64,000 nucleotides of DNA from Pseudomonas alliivorans (GCF_017826695.1 NZ_JAFFZW010000002.1:682001-746000), one strand, 5' to 3'. Numbered from the stretch's first letter, positions 9,399 to 19,414 are shown. Notes: a model not told the origin generated them from the sequence alone. Program-made: numbers and translations.

Positions 9399-11466
9399 GC
9401 AATTGGAAAGGCTTGCCACCGAAGCAGGCCTGTCGGTGCACTGGGTCGATGCCAACGCTCGTCCGCAGACTGTCAGCCACGATGTCTTGCGCAAGGTTCT
9501 CGAGGCGCTGGGCTACCCGGCCGACGGCAGCGAGGCCATCGATGCCAGCCTGCAGCGCTTGCAGGCTGCCCGCGAGAATGCAGGCGCACCGCCTCTGTTG
9601 ACTGTCGATCAGGACTGCAAGCTGGATCTGTCGGCCTGGTTCAAGCCCGAGACGCCTTTTACGCTGCATCTGGAAGACGGCTCGTCACTGGATGCCAGGC
9701 TGACAGCCCATGCCGAGCTGCCTGCGCTCGCACCGCCCGGGTATCAGCAGCTGGATATTGCCGGGCAACACCTGACCATCGCGGTCGCCCCAAAAACCTG
9801 CTTCAGCATGGCCATGGCCACTGAAACGCGCAAACCAAGGGCATGGGGCCTGACGGTCCAGCTTTACGGGCTGCGGCGCGAAGGCGACGGTGGTTTTGGC
9901 GATACGCAGGCACTTGAATCGCTGGTCCGCGCAGCCGGCGAGCGTGGTGCTGACGCACTGGCGATCAGTCCGATTCACGCCATGTTCGCCAGCGACCCGC
10001 ATCGCTACAGTCCTTACTCGCCTTCCAGCCGACTCTTTCTCAACAGCCTGTACGCCTCACCCGGCGCCATTCTGGGTGAACGAGCGTGGCGCCAAGCCAT
10101 CGAAGATGCCGGTGTTGCCGATGAGCTGAAACGCCTCGAGGCGGTCCCGCTGATTGACTGGCCCGCTGCCGCTGCCGCCAAGTGGAAGGCTCTGCATGCC
10201 TTGTACAACGCATTCAGCGCCGGTTCGCATCCGCTGTATGAGGATTTCAACAGTTTCCGTCACAGCGGTGGCGAAGCACTTGAAAACCACTGCCGGTTCG
10301 AAGCTTTACGCGCCGAATGTCCACGCATGAATATCAGCGACAACTGGCATGAGTGGCCCGATGAGCTGAAAGATCCTCGCAACCCGGCAGTGTCGGCATT
10401 CGCAGCTGAACATGACTCACAGATCAGCTTTCACGCCTTTACCCAGTGGTTGATTGCTCGCGGTCTCGAGCGCGCCCAGGTCGCGGCACGCAGCAGCGGC
10501 ATGCGTGTCGGTCTGATCGCCGACCTGGCCGTCGGTGCCGACGGTGGCGGCAGCCAGGCATGGAGCCGTCAGGACGAACTGTTGTCGGCCCTGACCGTTG
10601 GTGCTCCACCTGACATCCTGAATCGCGCAGGTCAGAGCTGGGGCATTTCCGCGTTTTCTCCCGACGGCCTGAAGCGCAATGGTTTCCGCGCCTTCATCGA
10701 AATGCTGCGCGCCAATTTTGCCCATGCGGGCGGTCTGCGCATTGACCATGTGATGGGCCTGCAACGCCTCTGGGTGATCCCGCTGGGCTCACCGCCCAGC
10801 GAAGGCGCTTACCTGAACTTTCCGCTGGACGACATGCTGCGACTGCTGAGTCTGGAGTCGCTGCGTCATGAAGCCATCGTGCTGGGTGAAGACCTTGGCA
10901 CGGTGCCTGAAGGCCTCAGTGAAAAACTCAGCGCTCGCGAGATGCTGGGCATGCGCGTGCTGCTGTTCGAGCAGAACAACGGTTCTTTCAAACCGATTCT
11001 GGATTGGTCCGATGAGGCGCTGGCAACCACCAGCACCCACGATCTGCCGACGCTGGCCGGCTGGCTCAGCGAGCTGGACATCGAATGGAATGCGCGACTG
11101 GGCCATGTGGACGCACAGAGTGAGCAGCACTGGCGTGAAGAACGTGCCCGCGAATACAACGCGTTGCGTCGGGCCTTGAGCCAGAGCAACGACGGCTTCG
11201 ATGAAAACACGGACGACCCGGTACAGATCATTGATGCCAGCATTCGCTACCTGGGCCACACCCGTGCGCCGCTGGTGCTGCTGCCCGTCGAAGACGCACT
11301 GGGTGTTCAGGAGCAGGCCAACCTGCCCGGCACCATCGACAGCCACCCTAACTGGCGCAGACGTCTACCCGGCGATGCAGCCTCACTCCTTGATAATGAA
11401 GATGCTGCTCGACGACTGGAATTGCTGTCCCAATCCCGGCTGCAAGCTGCGGAGCGTGACCAATGA
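9388..11466 (+). CDS. malQ: 4-alpha-glucanotransferase (amylomaltase, GH77)
   Basis: A 692-residue GH77 disproportionating enzyme that moves maltooligosaccharide units between alpha-1,4-glucans. Catalytic regions are GLRIDHVMGLQRLW (nucleophile Asp), VLGEDLGTVP (acid/base Glu) and STHDLPTLAGW. The start is the ATG at 9388 overlapping the treZ stop; an upstream in-frame start at 9367 would only add residues inside treZ. The stop overlaps treY by ATGA. Within the operon it would lengthen short maltodextrins into TreY substrates or recycle the maltose and glucose left by TreY/TreZ. Confidence 0.94.
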   Translation: MSNEQLERLATEAGLSVHWVDANARPQTVSHDVLRKVLEALGYPADGSEAIDASLQRLQAARENAGAPPLLTVDQDCKLDLSAWFKPETPFTLHLEDGSSLDARLTAHAELPALAPPGYQQLDIAGQHLTIAVAPKTCFSMAMATETRKPRAWGLTVQLYGLRREGDGGFGDTQALESLVRAAGERGADALAISPIHAMFASDPHRYSPYSPSSRLFLNSLYASPGAILGERAWRQAIEDAGVADELKRLEAVPLIDWPAAAAAKWKALHALYNAFSAGSHPLYEDFNSFRHSGGEALENHCRFEALRAECPRMNISDNWHEWPDELKDPRNPAVSAFAAEHDSQISFHAFTQWLIARGLERAQVAARSSGMRVGLIADLAVGADGGGSQAWSRQDELLSALTVGAPPDILNRAGQSWGISAFSPDGLKRNGFRAFIEMLRANFAHAGGLRIDHVMGLQRLWVIPLGSPPSEGAYLNFPLDDMLRLLSLESLRHEAIVLGEDLGTVPEGLSEKLSAREMLGMRVLLFEQNNGSFKPILDWSDEALATTSTHDLPTLAGWLSELDIEWNARLGHVDAQSEQHWREERAREYNALRRALSQSNDGFDENTDDPVQIIDASIRYLGHTRAPLVLLPVEDALGVQEQANLPGTIDSHPNWRRRLPGDAASLLDNEDAARRLELLSQSRLQAAERDQ

Positions 11467-14246
11467 ACCGTCCTCTACAACCGTTGAGAGCTACACAACG
11501 TCTGCAGTTTCATAAAGACTTCACGCTGGATGATGCGGTGCCACTGGTGCCGTACTTCGCCAGCCTGGGCATCAGTCACCTGTATGCCTCGCCGATTCTG
11601 AAGGCACGCGCAGGTTCCATGCACGGTTACGACGTGGTGGATCCGACCATCATCAACCCGGAACTGGGTGGCGAGCCTGCCCTGCTCCGTCTGGTGGCGA
11701 AGCTGCGTGAGCATGGCATGGGGATGATCCTGGACATCGTTTCCAACCATATGGCAGTGGGCGGTGCAGATAATCCATGGTGGCTCGATCTGCTTGAATG
11801 GGGACGTCGCAGTCCATATGCCGACTTCTTCGACATCCAGTGGAATTCGCCGGATCCGCTGCTGGCTGGTCAATTGCTGCTGCCTTTCCTGAGCAGCGAC
11901 TACGGCACGGTATTGCAGGCAGGCGAAATTCCGCTGCGCTTCGACGCGCAGCGCGGTGCCTTTCATATCGAGCATTACCAGCACCACTTTCCGATCTGCC
12001 CGACCACCTACGACTCGCTGCTGCAGAACGCCGACCACCCGAAACTCAAGGAACTGGGTGAACGTTTCGCAGCGCTGAACCAGTATCCACAAGCGTACGA
12101 GCGCGCGCGTCAGGCCAAGGCTGAACTTGCCGAACTGGCGAACGACGCACAAGTACTCAAGGCCATCGAACAGGTCATTACCCGATTCGACTCCAGTCAG
12201 CCTGAGGGTTTTGACTACCTTCACCAGTTGCTGGAGCGTCAGTACTATCGCCTGGCGAGCTGGCGTACAGCCGGGGACGACATCAACTGGCGTCGTTTCT
12301 TCGACATCAACGAACTGGGCGGCCTGCGCGTCGAGCGTCCGAACGTGTTCGAAGCCACTCACGGCAAGATCTTCCAGCTGATCGCTGACGGCCTCATAGA
12401 TGGCTTGCGCATCGACCACATCGACGGCCTGGCCAACCCGCGCGGTTATGGACGCAAGTTGCATCGTCGCGTCCAGGGGCTGTTGAGCCAGCGACCGGCG
12501 GAAGCCAGATTGAATCATCTGCCGATTTTCGTTGAAAAGATTCTCGGCCCTGACGAACCGTTGCGCGAAGACTGGAGCGTGGACGGCACCACCGGCTACG
12601 AATTCATGAACCAGGTATCGCTGTTGCAACACGACCCCAAGGGTGAAGCCCCGTTGGGCGCGCTGTGGAGCCGACTGAGTGAACGCACCGCCAACTTCGA
12701 CGAGGAAGTACTGGTGGCGCGTGACCTGGTGCTGCACGGCACGCTGGCGGGCGATTTCGAAAACGTTGCGCAGTCGCTGCTGCAGGTGGCGCGCAGCGAC
12801 CTGATGAGCCGTGACCTGACGTTGGGTGCGATTCGCCGTGCGCTGCTGGCCTTGATCGTAAACTTCCCGGTGTACCGCACCTATATCACCGTCTGCGGGC
12901 GTTCGACAGAAGATGAAAGATTCTTCCAGCAGGCCATGGAAGGTGCACGCTCGACGCTGAACGAAGGTGACTGGCCGGTGCTGGATTACCTCGCGCGCTG
13001 GCTGGGCGGCGAGTCATGGAGAAAACTGCCACGCGGCCACTTGCGAAAGCTGTACAAGAATGCGTGCGTGCGCTTCCAGCAGTTGACCTCCCCTGTTGCG
13101 GCTAAATCGGTGGAAGACACCTCGTTCTATCGTTCGGCCGTGCTGTTGTCGCGCAACGATGTGGGCTTCCATCCGCAACATTTCAGTGCGCCGATTGAAG
13201 ACTTCCACCAGGCCTGCATCCAGCGCATCGAGACGTTCCCGGACAATCTGCTGGCGACCGCTACGCACGATCACAAGCGCGGCGAAGACACCCGCACACG
13301 CCTGGCGGTACTCAGTGAGTGTGCTGACTGGTATGCGGAGCAGGTAGAGCGCTGGCGCCAGCTGGCGGTGCCGCTCAAAGGTGAAGAGCCTGTGATCAGC
13401 GCAGGTGATGAGCTGATGCTCTACCAGGCGTTGCTGGGAAGCTGGCCTTTGGATCTGGAAGGCGAACACGCCCACGAAGCCTATGCAAAGCGCATGGTGC
13501 AATGGCAGGAAAAAGCCCTGCGCGAAGCCAAATTGCAAAGCAGTTGGAGTGCGCCGAACCAGCCTTACGAGACGGCATGCCGAGAATTTCTGCAACGTGT
13601 GCTGCTGGCCCCCGAAGCGCTCGCGCTGCGCCAGTCATTGAGCGCCACCGCCAATCGCATCGCCACCGCAGGCGCGCTCAATAGTCTGGCGCAAACCTTG
13701 CTACGCTTGACGGTGCCCGGTGTGCCCGATCTGTATCAGGGCACAGAGTTCTGGGATTTCAGTCTGGTCGACCCGGATAACCGCAGGCCAGTGGACTACG
13801 CTGCTCGGCAACAGGCTCTGACGGAGAATGTCAGTGCACCCGAGCTGTTGACTCACTGGCATGACGGCCGGATCAAACAGGCACTGATTGCAGCGGCGCT
13901 CAACGTGCGTGCCACGCACCCGGCGCTGTTCAGTGAAGGCGATTATCAGCCGCTGGAAGTGAAAGGCATTCATGCCGATAAGGTACTGGCGTTCGCACGG
14001 ATCAGCGCGAACGAGCGGGCAATCGTGGTGGTGCCGCGCATATGCAGTGAACTATTGGGCACTGCGCAGGCTCCATTCATTAATGCTGCTCACTGGGGTG
14101 ACACACGTATTACCGTGCCGTTTGCAGATTCAGATCAGAAGTGGAAAGGCCTCTTTTCCGACGTCGTCGTGATGAGTGACGGGGAAATACCGCTCAGCGC
14201 AGCGCTTGAAGAATTTTCCGTCAATTTGCTTATTCAAACTATGTAA
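11463..14246 (+). CDS. treY: Malto-oligosyltrehalose synthase
   Basis: A 927-residue GH13 isomerase that converts the reducing-end maltose of an alpha-glucan into a trehalosyl end. It begins with LRATQRLQFHKDFTLDDA, typical of TreY, and carries the nucleophile region LRIDHIDGLANPRGY, the acid region FVEKILGPDE and TATHDHKRGEDTR. The length fits the longer proteobacterial TreY. ATGA overlap with malQ shows coupling. Together with TreZ it makes trehalose without phosphorylated intermediates. Confidence 0.95.
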   Translation: MNRPLQPLRATQRLQFHKDFTLDDAVPLVPYFASLGISHLYASPILKARAGSMHGYDVVDPTIINPELGGEPALLRLVAKLREHGMGMILDIVSNHMAVGGADNPWWLDLLEWGRRSPYADFFDIQWNSPDPLLAGQLLLPFLSSDYGTVLQAGEIPLRFDAQRGAFHIEHYQHHFPICPTTYDSLLQNADHPKLKELGERFAALNQYPQAYERARQAKAELAELANDAQVLKAIEQVITRFDSSQPEGFDYLHQLLERQYYRLASWRTAGDDINWRRFFDINELGGLRVERPNVFEATHGKIFQLIADGLIDGLRIDHIDGLANPRGYGRKLHRRVQGLLSQRPAEARLNHLPIFVEKILGPDEPLREDWSVDGTTGYEFMNQVSLLQHDPKGEAPLGALWSRLSERTANFDEEVLVARDLVLHGTLAGDFENVAQSLLQVARSDLMSRDLTLGAIRRALLALIVNFPVYRTYITVCGRSTEDERFFQQAMEGARSTLNEGDWPVLDYLARWLGGESWRKLPRGHLRKLYKNACVRFQQLTSPVAAKSVEDTSFYRSAVLLSRNDVGFHPQHFSAPIEDFHQACIQRIETFPDNLLATATHDHKRGEDTRTRLAVLSECADWYAEQVERWRQLAVPLKGEEPVISAGDELMLYQALLGSWPLDLEGEHAHEAYAKRMVQWQEKALREAKLQSSWSAPNQPYETACREFLQRVLLAPEALALRQSLSATANRIATAGALNSLAQTLLRLTVPGVPDLYQGTEFWDFSLVDPDNRRPVDYAARQQALTENVSAPELLTHWHDGRIKQALIAAALNVRATHPALFSEGDYQPLEVKGIHADKVLAFARISANERAIVVVPRICSELLGTAQAPFINAAHWGDTRITVPFADSDQKWKGLFSDVVVMSDGEIPLSAALEEFSVNLLIQTM

Positions 14247-14263
14247 TACCTGGGAGTGTCGAG

Positions 14264-14656
14264 ATGAGTGCCGACGAAAAAAGAATCCGTGAATTTGCCT
14301 ATCAGATCTGGGAGTCCGAAGGTAAGCCTTCCGGCCACGACGCACGCCATTGGGAAATGGCGCGCAAGCTGGCGGAAGCCGAAGCTCTGGCTCCGGACAA
14401 AACCTCTGCGCGCAAATCCAGCAAGCCCAAGCTGCCGGAAGTTGACAGCGCCAAGGCCCCTGCCAAGGGCCCTGCCAAACCGGTAGCCAAGGCAGCGCCA
14501 GACGCCAAGCCTGCTGCCAAACCGGCAGCGTCCAAGCCGGCAGCGGCGCCCAAGCCAAAAGCTGCGGCCAAGCCAAAACCGGCACCTGCGGCCGCTCCAG
14601 GCGATGTGCCAGCCAAGCCTGCACCGAAGAAACCGCGCAAGCCATCGAATACTTGA
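14264..14656 (+). CDS. DUF2934 domain protein with Ala/Lys/Pro-rich tail
   Basis: A 130-residue protein. Residues 1-42 match the DUF2934 pattern (RIREFAYQIWESEGKPSGHD, then HWEMA), a short helical module often found next to glycogen and trehalose genes. From about residue 50 onward the chain is a low-complexity tail of AK, AKP and PAA repeats, reminiscent of histone-H1-like or PolyA/K tails that bind DNA or polyanions. It sits 17 bases after treY with a good Shine-Dalgarno (GGGAG), so it belongs to the operon. Function is unknown; a regulatory or glucan-associated role is only inferred from position. Confidence 0.8.
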   Translation: MSADEKRIREFAYQIWESEGKPSGHDARHWEMARKLAEAEALAPDKTSARKSSKPKLPEVDSAKAPAKGPAKPVAKAAPDAKPAAKPAASKPAAAPKPKAAAKPKPAPAAAPGDVPAKPAPKKPRKPSNT

Positions 14657-14686
14657 AACTCTTCTGTCTTCTCGCAAGTCCATTGT

Positions 14687-14720
14687 CGCAGGTCTCATTG
14701 AGTTCTCCTTGAGACCTGCG
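14687..14720 (+). repeat. Perfect 11-bp inverted repeat between DUF2934 gene and glgX
   Basis: CGCAGGTCTCA (14687-14697) and TGAGACCTGCG (14710-14720) form an 11-bp perfect stem with a 12-base loop. There is no T-run, so rather than a plain terminator it may be an mRNA processing or attenuation element that separates glgX output from the upstream operon. Confidence 0.5.
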
Positions 14721-14813
14721 GTAACCCCAAACTTTAACTTCAGTGTTGAAGCCCGCTCGGCTTCGATAACGGTTTCGGCCGCTTAGAAAATCATTCGACG
14801 TCAGGAAGGCACC

Positions 14814-16997
14814 ATGAATACGAAGTCCACCACAGCGGCAGATGAAAGTTCGGCCACACCAGAAAACCCTGCCAGTAACCCGTCACGTATCCGTGAAGGA
14901 CTTCCCTTCCCACTGGGTGCCAGTTGGGATGGCCTGGGCGTCAACTTCGCGATCTTCTCGGCCAATGCCACCAAGGTTGAGCTGTGCCTGTTCGACGCCT
15001 CGGGCGAAGTGGAACTGGAACGCATCGAGCTCCCGGAATACACCGACGAGATTTACCACGGCTACCTGCCGGATGCTCATCCGGGCCTGATCTACGGCTA
15101 CCGCGTATACGGACCGTATGACCCGCAGAATGGCCATCGCTTCAACCACAACAAGCTATTGATCGACCCGTACGCCAAGCAATTGGTAGGCGAGTTGAAA
15201 TGGTCGGAAGCCCTGTTCGGCTACACCATCGGCCACCCCGACGGCGACCTGAGCTTCGACGAGCGCGACAGCGCGCCATTTGTACCGAAAAGCAAGGTTA
15301 TCGACCCGGCGTACACCTGGGGCCGTGATCAGCGCGTCGGCATCCCGTGGGACAAAACCATTGTCTACGAGACCCACGTGCGCGGTTTCACCATGCGTCA
15401 TCCTTCGGTGCCGGAAGAGCTGCGCGGTACGTTTGCAGGTCTGGGATCAGCCGACGTCGTCGATCACATCCGCAAGCTGGGCGTGACCTCTGTCGAGCTG
15501 TTGCCGATTCATGCGTTCGTCAATGACCAGCACTTGCTGCAAAAGGGCATGACCAACTATTGGGGCTACAACAGCATCGCGTTCTTCGCCCCTGATCCGC
15601 GCTATCTGGCACACGGCAAGATTGCCGAGTTCAAGGAAATGGTTGCGCACATGCACCATGCCGGGCTCGAAGTGATTCTGGATGTGGTCTACAACCACAC
15701 CGCCGAAGGCAACGAGCTGGGCCCTACCCTGTCCATGCGCGGTATCGACAACGCCTCGTACTATCGTCTGATGCCGGACGACAAGCGTTATTACATCAAT
15801 GATTCGGGCACCGGCAACACGCTGGACCTGAGCCACCCGTGCGTCCTTCAGATGGTCACCGACTCCCTGCGCTACTGGGCTTCGGAAATGCATGTCGACG
15901 GTTTCCGCTTCGACTTGGCAACCATTCTGGGCCGTTACCATGATGGCTTCGACGAGCGTCACAGCTTCCTGGTCGCCTGCCGTCAGGATCCGGTGCTGCG
16001 TCAGGTCAAGCTCATTGCCGAGCCGTGGGACTGTGGCCCGGGCGGCTATCAGGTCGGCGGCTTCCCGCCGGGCTGGATGGAATGGAACGACAAGTTCCGC
16101 GACACCGTACGTGCCTTCTGGAAAGGCGATGAAGGTCAGCTGGCTGACTTCGCTGCACGCATGACGGCCTCCGGCAACATGTTCAATCAGCGCGGTCGTC
16201 GTCCTCAGGCGTCGGTGAACTTCATCACCGCGCATGACGGTTTCACCTTGCACGACCTGGTGTCGTACAACGACAAGCACAACGAAGCCAACGACGAAAA
16301 CAATCAGGATGGCAGCAACAACAACCTGTCCTGGAACCACGGCGTCGAGGGTCCGACCGAAGACCCGGAAATCAACGCGCTGCGCCTGCGTCAGATGCGT
16401 AACTTCTTCGCCACCCTGCTGCTCGCTCAGGGTACGCCGATGATTGTCGCCGGTGACGAGTTCGCCCGTACCCAGCACGGCAACAACAACGCCTATTGCC
16501 AGGACAGCGAAATTGGCTGGGTGAACTGGGATCTGGACGGCGATGGCGAAGCGCTGCTCAAGTTTGTCACCCGCGTGATCAAGCTGCGTCAGAGCTACCC
16601 GATCCTGCGTCGCAGCCGCTTCCTGGTGGGCGATTACAACGAGGAAATCGGCGTCAAGGACGTGACCTGGCTCTCGCCGGACGGCAACGAGATGACCGTC
16701 GATCAATGGCACGACAGTAATGGCCGTTGCCTGGGCATGTTGATGGATGGCCGCGCGCAGGAAACCGGTATTCGTCGTCCGGGCGCTGATGCCACGCTGT
16801 TGCTGGTGGTCAACGCACACCATGACGGTGTCAACTTCACGCTGCCGGAAGTACCGGAAGGCACGCACTACACCTGCCTGATCGACACCAATCAGGACGA
16901 TGCACGCAGCAAGGAGCAATTCAGTTTCGGTACGGAATACACCGTCACTCCTCGTTCATTGCTGCTGTTCGAACTCAAGCGTGAAGATCAGCAATGA
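14814..16997 (+). CDS. glgX: Glycogen debranching enzyme (isoamylase-type, GH13)
   Basis: A 727-residue protein that hydrolyses alpha-1,6 branches of glycogen-like glucans. An N-terminal CBM48 domain precedes the GH13 barrel; catalytic regions are VDGFRFDLATILGR (nucleophile), LIAEPWDCGPGGYQVG (acid) and ITAHDGFTLHDLVSYN. Length and the PWDCGPGGY signature separate it from other GH13 enzymes. A Shine-Dalgarno AGGA lies 7 bases before the ATG. Its TGA overlaps the next gene (ATGA), so debranching and the following four genes are transcribed and translated together. Confidence 0.95.
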   Translation: MNTKSTTAADESSATPENPASNPSRIREGLPFPLGASWDGLGVNFAIFSANATKVELCLFDASGEVELERIELPEYTDEIYHGYLPDAHPGLIYGYRVYGPYDPQNGHRFNHNKLLIDPYAKQLVGELKWSEALFGYTIGHPDGDLSFDERDSAPFVPKSKVIDPAYTWGRDQRVGIPWDKTIVYETHVRGFTMRHPSVPEELRGTFAGLGSADVVDHIRKLGVTSVELLPIHAFVNDQHLLQKGMTNYWGYNSIAFFAPDPRYLAHGKIAEFKEMVAHMHHAGLEVILDVVYNHTAEGNELGPTLSMRGIDNASYYRLMPDDKRYYINDSGTGNTLDLSHPCVLQMVTDSLRYWASEMHVDGFRFDLATILGRYHDGFDERHSFLVACRQDPVLRQVKLIAEPWDCGPGGYQVGGFPPGWMEWNDKFRDTVRAFWKGDEGQLADFAARMTASGNMFNQRGRRPQASVNFITAHDGFTLHDLVSYNDKHNEANDENNQDGSNNNLSWNHGVEGPTEDPEINALRLRQMRNFFATLLLAQGTPMIVAGDEFARTQHGNNNAYCQDSEIGWVNWDLDGDGEALLKFVTRVIKLRQSYPILRRSRFLVGDYNEEIGVKDVTWLSPDGNEMTVDQWHDSNGRCLGMLMDGRAQETGIRRPGADATLLLVVNAHHDGVNFTLPEVPEGTHYTCLIDTNQDDARSKEQFSFGTEYTVTPRSLLLFELKREDQQ

Positions 16998-18028
16998 CCC
17001 AGGCCTTGAGTGAGTTTCTCGACTGGCGCAGGCACGGCTATGCCGATACGCGTGCGCTGGGCGAGTGCTTGCAGGCAATGGTCAACGAAGGGCTGGACTG
17101 GATCCCCCTGCCTGCCAGCGGTCAGACGCTTGAGCGCTGGCAGGCGCTGGCCTGCGTCGCAGGCCATGATCTGGGGTTGTGCAAGCTGTATGAGGGGCAC
17201 ACCGACGCCATGGCGATCATGGCGGAGCTGGGTGCCCCGCCCCCCGAACAATTCAGTACCTGGGGAATGTGGGCGGCCGAGCCGCCTCAGGCCCGGGTAC
17301 TTCTCAGCGGTGCAGGCGATTCGCTGAGACTCGATGGACGCAAGGCATGGTGCTCGGGTGCTGCTGTACTCAGCCATGCACTCGTCACCGTATGGGACGA
17401 GCAGCAGCGCCAGCAACTGGTCGCCGTGCCACTGGATCAGCCGGGTGTGAAGATCGGCACCGATGGCTGGCGTGCCGTTGGCATGGGCGCGACGGGCAGT
17501 GTCGACGTACTGTTCGAGCAGGCCTTCGGGCACCTCGTCGGCTCTCCCGGCGATTACCTGAACAGAGCAGGATTCTGGCAAGGCGGCATCGGTATCGCGG
17601 CCTGCTGGTATGGCGCCTCTCGATCGATTGCACAACGGCTGTTTCAATCCGGCAAGCGTGACGATCCCCATGCGCTGGCGCATCTGGGCGCTGTGGACAC
17701 AGCGCTTTATGGAGCGTCCAGGGTGTTGCAGGCAGCAGCCGACGAGATTGATCATGCGCCGCTTGCCGATGCTCAACTGCTTGCCAGGCGCTGTCGCGCA
17801 GTGGTCGAAGAGTGCGCCGAGCAGGTCATACAGCACACAGGCCGTGCGCTGGGTGCCGGACCTTATTGCAAAGATGCGCACTTCGCCCGCTTGAGTGCGG
17901 ATCTGCCGGTTTTCCTGCGTCAGAGCCATGCCGAACAGGACCTCGCCGCACTTGGCGAACAGGTACGCAATCATCGTCCAGCCACCGACACCTGGTCGCT
18001 GGTCACCGAGGCTCGTGCTCATGAGTGA
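16994..18028 (+). CDS. Acyl-CoA dehydrogenase-like protein
   Basis: A 344-residue protein with the acyl-CoA dehydrogenase fold. An N-terminal helical part leads into the middle beta-domain (around SLRLDGRKAWCSGAAVLSHA, a typical flavin/substrate-binding strand pattern) and then a C-terminal helical bundle. It is somewhat shorter than the usual ~380 residues. No catalytic glutamate could be assigned with confidence, so oxidase, dehydrogenase and non-canonical flavoprotein activity all remain possible. ATGA overlap with glgX upstream and an 8-base overlap with the PIG-L gene downstream tie it into one transcript. It is likely the redox member of the four-gene modification set. Confidence 0.75.
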   Translation: MTQALSEFLDWRRHGYADTRALGECLQAMVNEGLDWIPLPASGQTLERWQALACVAGHDLGLCKLYEGHTDAMAIMAELGAPPPEQFSTWGMWAAEPPQARVLLSGAGDSLRLDGRKAWCSGAAVLSHALVTVWDEQQRQQLVAVPLDQPGVKIGTDGWRAVGMGATGSVDVLFEQAFGHLVGSPGDYLNRAGFWQGGIGIAACWYGASRSIAQRLFQSGKRDDPHALAHLGAVDTALYGASRVLQAAADEIDHAPLADAQLLARRCRAVVEECAEQVIQHTGRALGAGPYCKDAHFARLSADLPVFLRQSHAEQDLAALGEQVRNHRPATDTWSLVTEARAHE

Positions 18029-18794
18029 AGGATTTACGGTCAGCGAGGACGAGTCCGGTCGCGGCACGCCGCTGGAAGCCTGGAACGCCTCGAAGAAACT
18101 GGGTGCGCTGGCGGCAATCACTGCTGACCTGCTGGTGCCGCCCAACTGTCGGGCGGTCATCATCGCCCCCCACCCTGACGATGAAATACTGGGCTGCGGC
18201 GGCCTGATGCGGCAATTGGCGCAATTGGAGCGCTCGCTGATGCTGATATCGGTGACTGACGGCACTGCCAGCCATCCGGGCTCGCCGTTATGGCCTGTGC
18301 AGCGGCTGAGCGCGATCCGGCCCCAGGAAAGTGCCGAGGCGCTCAAGCGACTGGAGATTCCTCTGGACAGTCTGGAATGGATTCGGGGCGGCTTTCGGGA
18401 TGGCGATGTCGCCAGCGACGAAGACCGTCTGGTCGCGTTCCTCGAACAGCATCTGTCCCCCACTGATGTAGTGTTCGCGACCTGGTCGGAAGACGGCCAC
18501 GGGGACCATGAGGCCGTCGGCCGGGCCGCAGGCCGTGCCTGCAGGGCAACTGGCGCGCAGCTTCATGAAGTCCCGATCTGGGCCTGGCATTGGGCTGACC
18601 CCGAAGACGAGCGTCTGCCGTGGGAGAGAGCGCGCAAGGTGTTGCTGGACCCGCAAACCAGCGCCCGCAAGCGGGACGCTGCCCATGCCTTCGCCAGCCA
18701 GTTACAGGGCGATCCCGGCATCGGTTTATCGCCCGTATTGCCGAACAGTGTGTTGGAGCGTTTGCTGCAGCCTTTTGAAGTGGTTTTCACATGA
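18021..18794 (+). CDS. PIG-L family deacetylase
   Basis: A 257-residue protein with the zinc-binding motif of LmbE/PIG-L N-acetylglucosamine-type deacetylases, APHPDDEILGCGG around residue 54, and the distal histidine motif HGDHEAVGRAAGR. These enzymes remove acetyl groups from N-acetyl sugars or related amides in the cytoplasm. The ATG at 18021 overlaps the upstream gene by 8 bases; longer in-frame extensions run through that gene and are not conserved-looking. The stop overlaps the methyltransferase start by ATGA. The natural substrate is unknown. Confidence 0.88.
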   Translation: MSEGFTVSEDESGRGTPLEAWNASKKLGALAAITADLLVPPNCRAVIIAPHPDDEILGCGGLMRQLAQLERSLMLISVTDGTASHPGSPLWPVQRLSAIRPQESAEALKRLEIPLDSLEWIRGGFRDGDVASDEDRLVAFLEQHLSPTDVVFATWSEDGHGDHEAVGRAAGRACRATGAQLHEVPIWAWHWADPEDERLPWERARKVLLDPQTSARKRDAAHAFASQLQGDPGIGLSPVLPNSVLERLLQPFEVVFT

Positions 18795-19414
18795 GCGTGG
18801 CTGACAGCTATTTCGACGAGCTTTTCCGTAACGACAGCGACCCGTGGGCGTTCAAGCAGCGCTGGTACGAACGACGCAAGCGGGCGCTGTGCCTGGCTGC
18901 ACTGCCCAGGGAACACTATGCGGCTATTTTTGAGCCCGGGTGCGCCAACGGCGAGCTCAGTGCCGAGCTGGCCACACGCTGCGATGCCCTTTTGTGTTGC
19001 GACACATCGCAACGCGCTGTCGAGCTGGCGCGCGAGCGACTGACTGATTTCCCCCATGTTCGCGTGATGCAGGCACGTCTGCCGCAACAATGGCCGCAAG
19101 GCCAGTTCGATCTGATTGTGCTCAGCGAACTGGGGTACTACCTGGACCTCAATGATCTGTACCGCTGGATCGACTGCGCGCTGGAAGCGCTTACGCCGGA
19201 CGGTCAGATTCTCGCCTGCCACTGGCGACCTCACATAGACGATTGTCCGTTGAGTGCACAGCGTGTCCATGACGTGCTGAACGAGCGGCTCTCGATGCAC
19301 CGGCTTTTCACTCATCACGAACAGGACTTCCTGTTGGACCTCTGGGGACGTGATGGAACCTCTGTGGCTGAAAAGGAGTTCTGGGATGATCGGCGTTCTG
19401 ATTCCGGTACATAA
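18791..19414 (+). CDS. Class I SAM-dependent methyltransferase (NodS-like)
   Basis: A 207-residue protein with the SAM-binding motif I FEPGCANGELSAELA around residue 45, an acidic residue at the end of strand 2 (CCDTSQRAVELA), and motif IV-like FDLIVLSELGYYLDL. The region SDPWAFKQRWYERRKR near the N-terminus resembles NodS-type N-methyltransferases, which act on amino groups freed by a deacetylase during Nod factor synthesis. Following directly after a PIG-L deacetylase, an N-methylation of the exposed amine is a plausible inference, not shown. It overlaps the GT2 gene by 29 bases. Confidence 0.85.
   Translation: MSVADSYFDELFRNDSDPWAFKQRWYERRKRALCLAALPREHYAAIFEPGCANGELSAELATRCDALLCCDTSQRAVELARERLTDFPHVRVMQARLPQQWPQGQFDLIVLSELGYYLDLNDLYRWIDCALEALTPDGQILACHWRPHIDDCPLSAQRVHDVLNERLSMHRLFTHHEQDFLLDLWGRDGTSVAEKEFWDDRRSDSGT

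Noticed and set aside
15447..16919. 490-codon minus-strand frame inside glgX
   Set aside because: Mirror of the glgX coding frame; GlgX catalytic motifs prove the plus strand.
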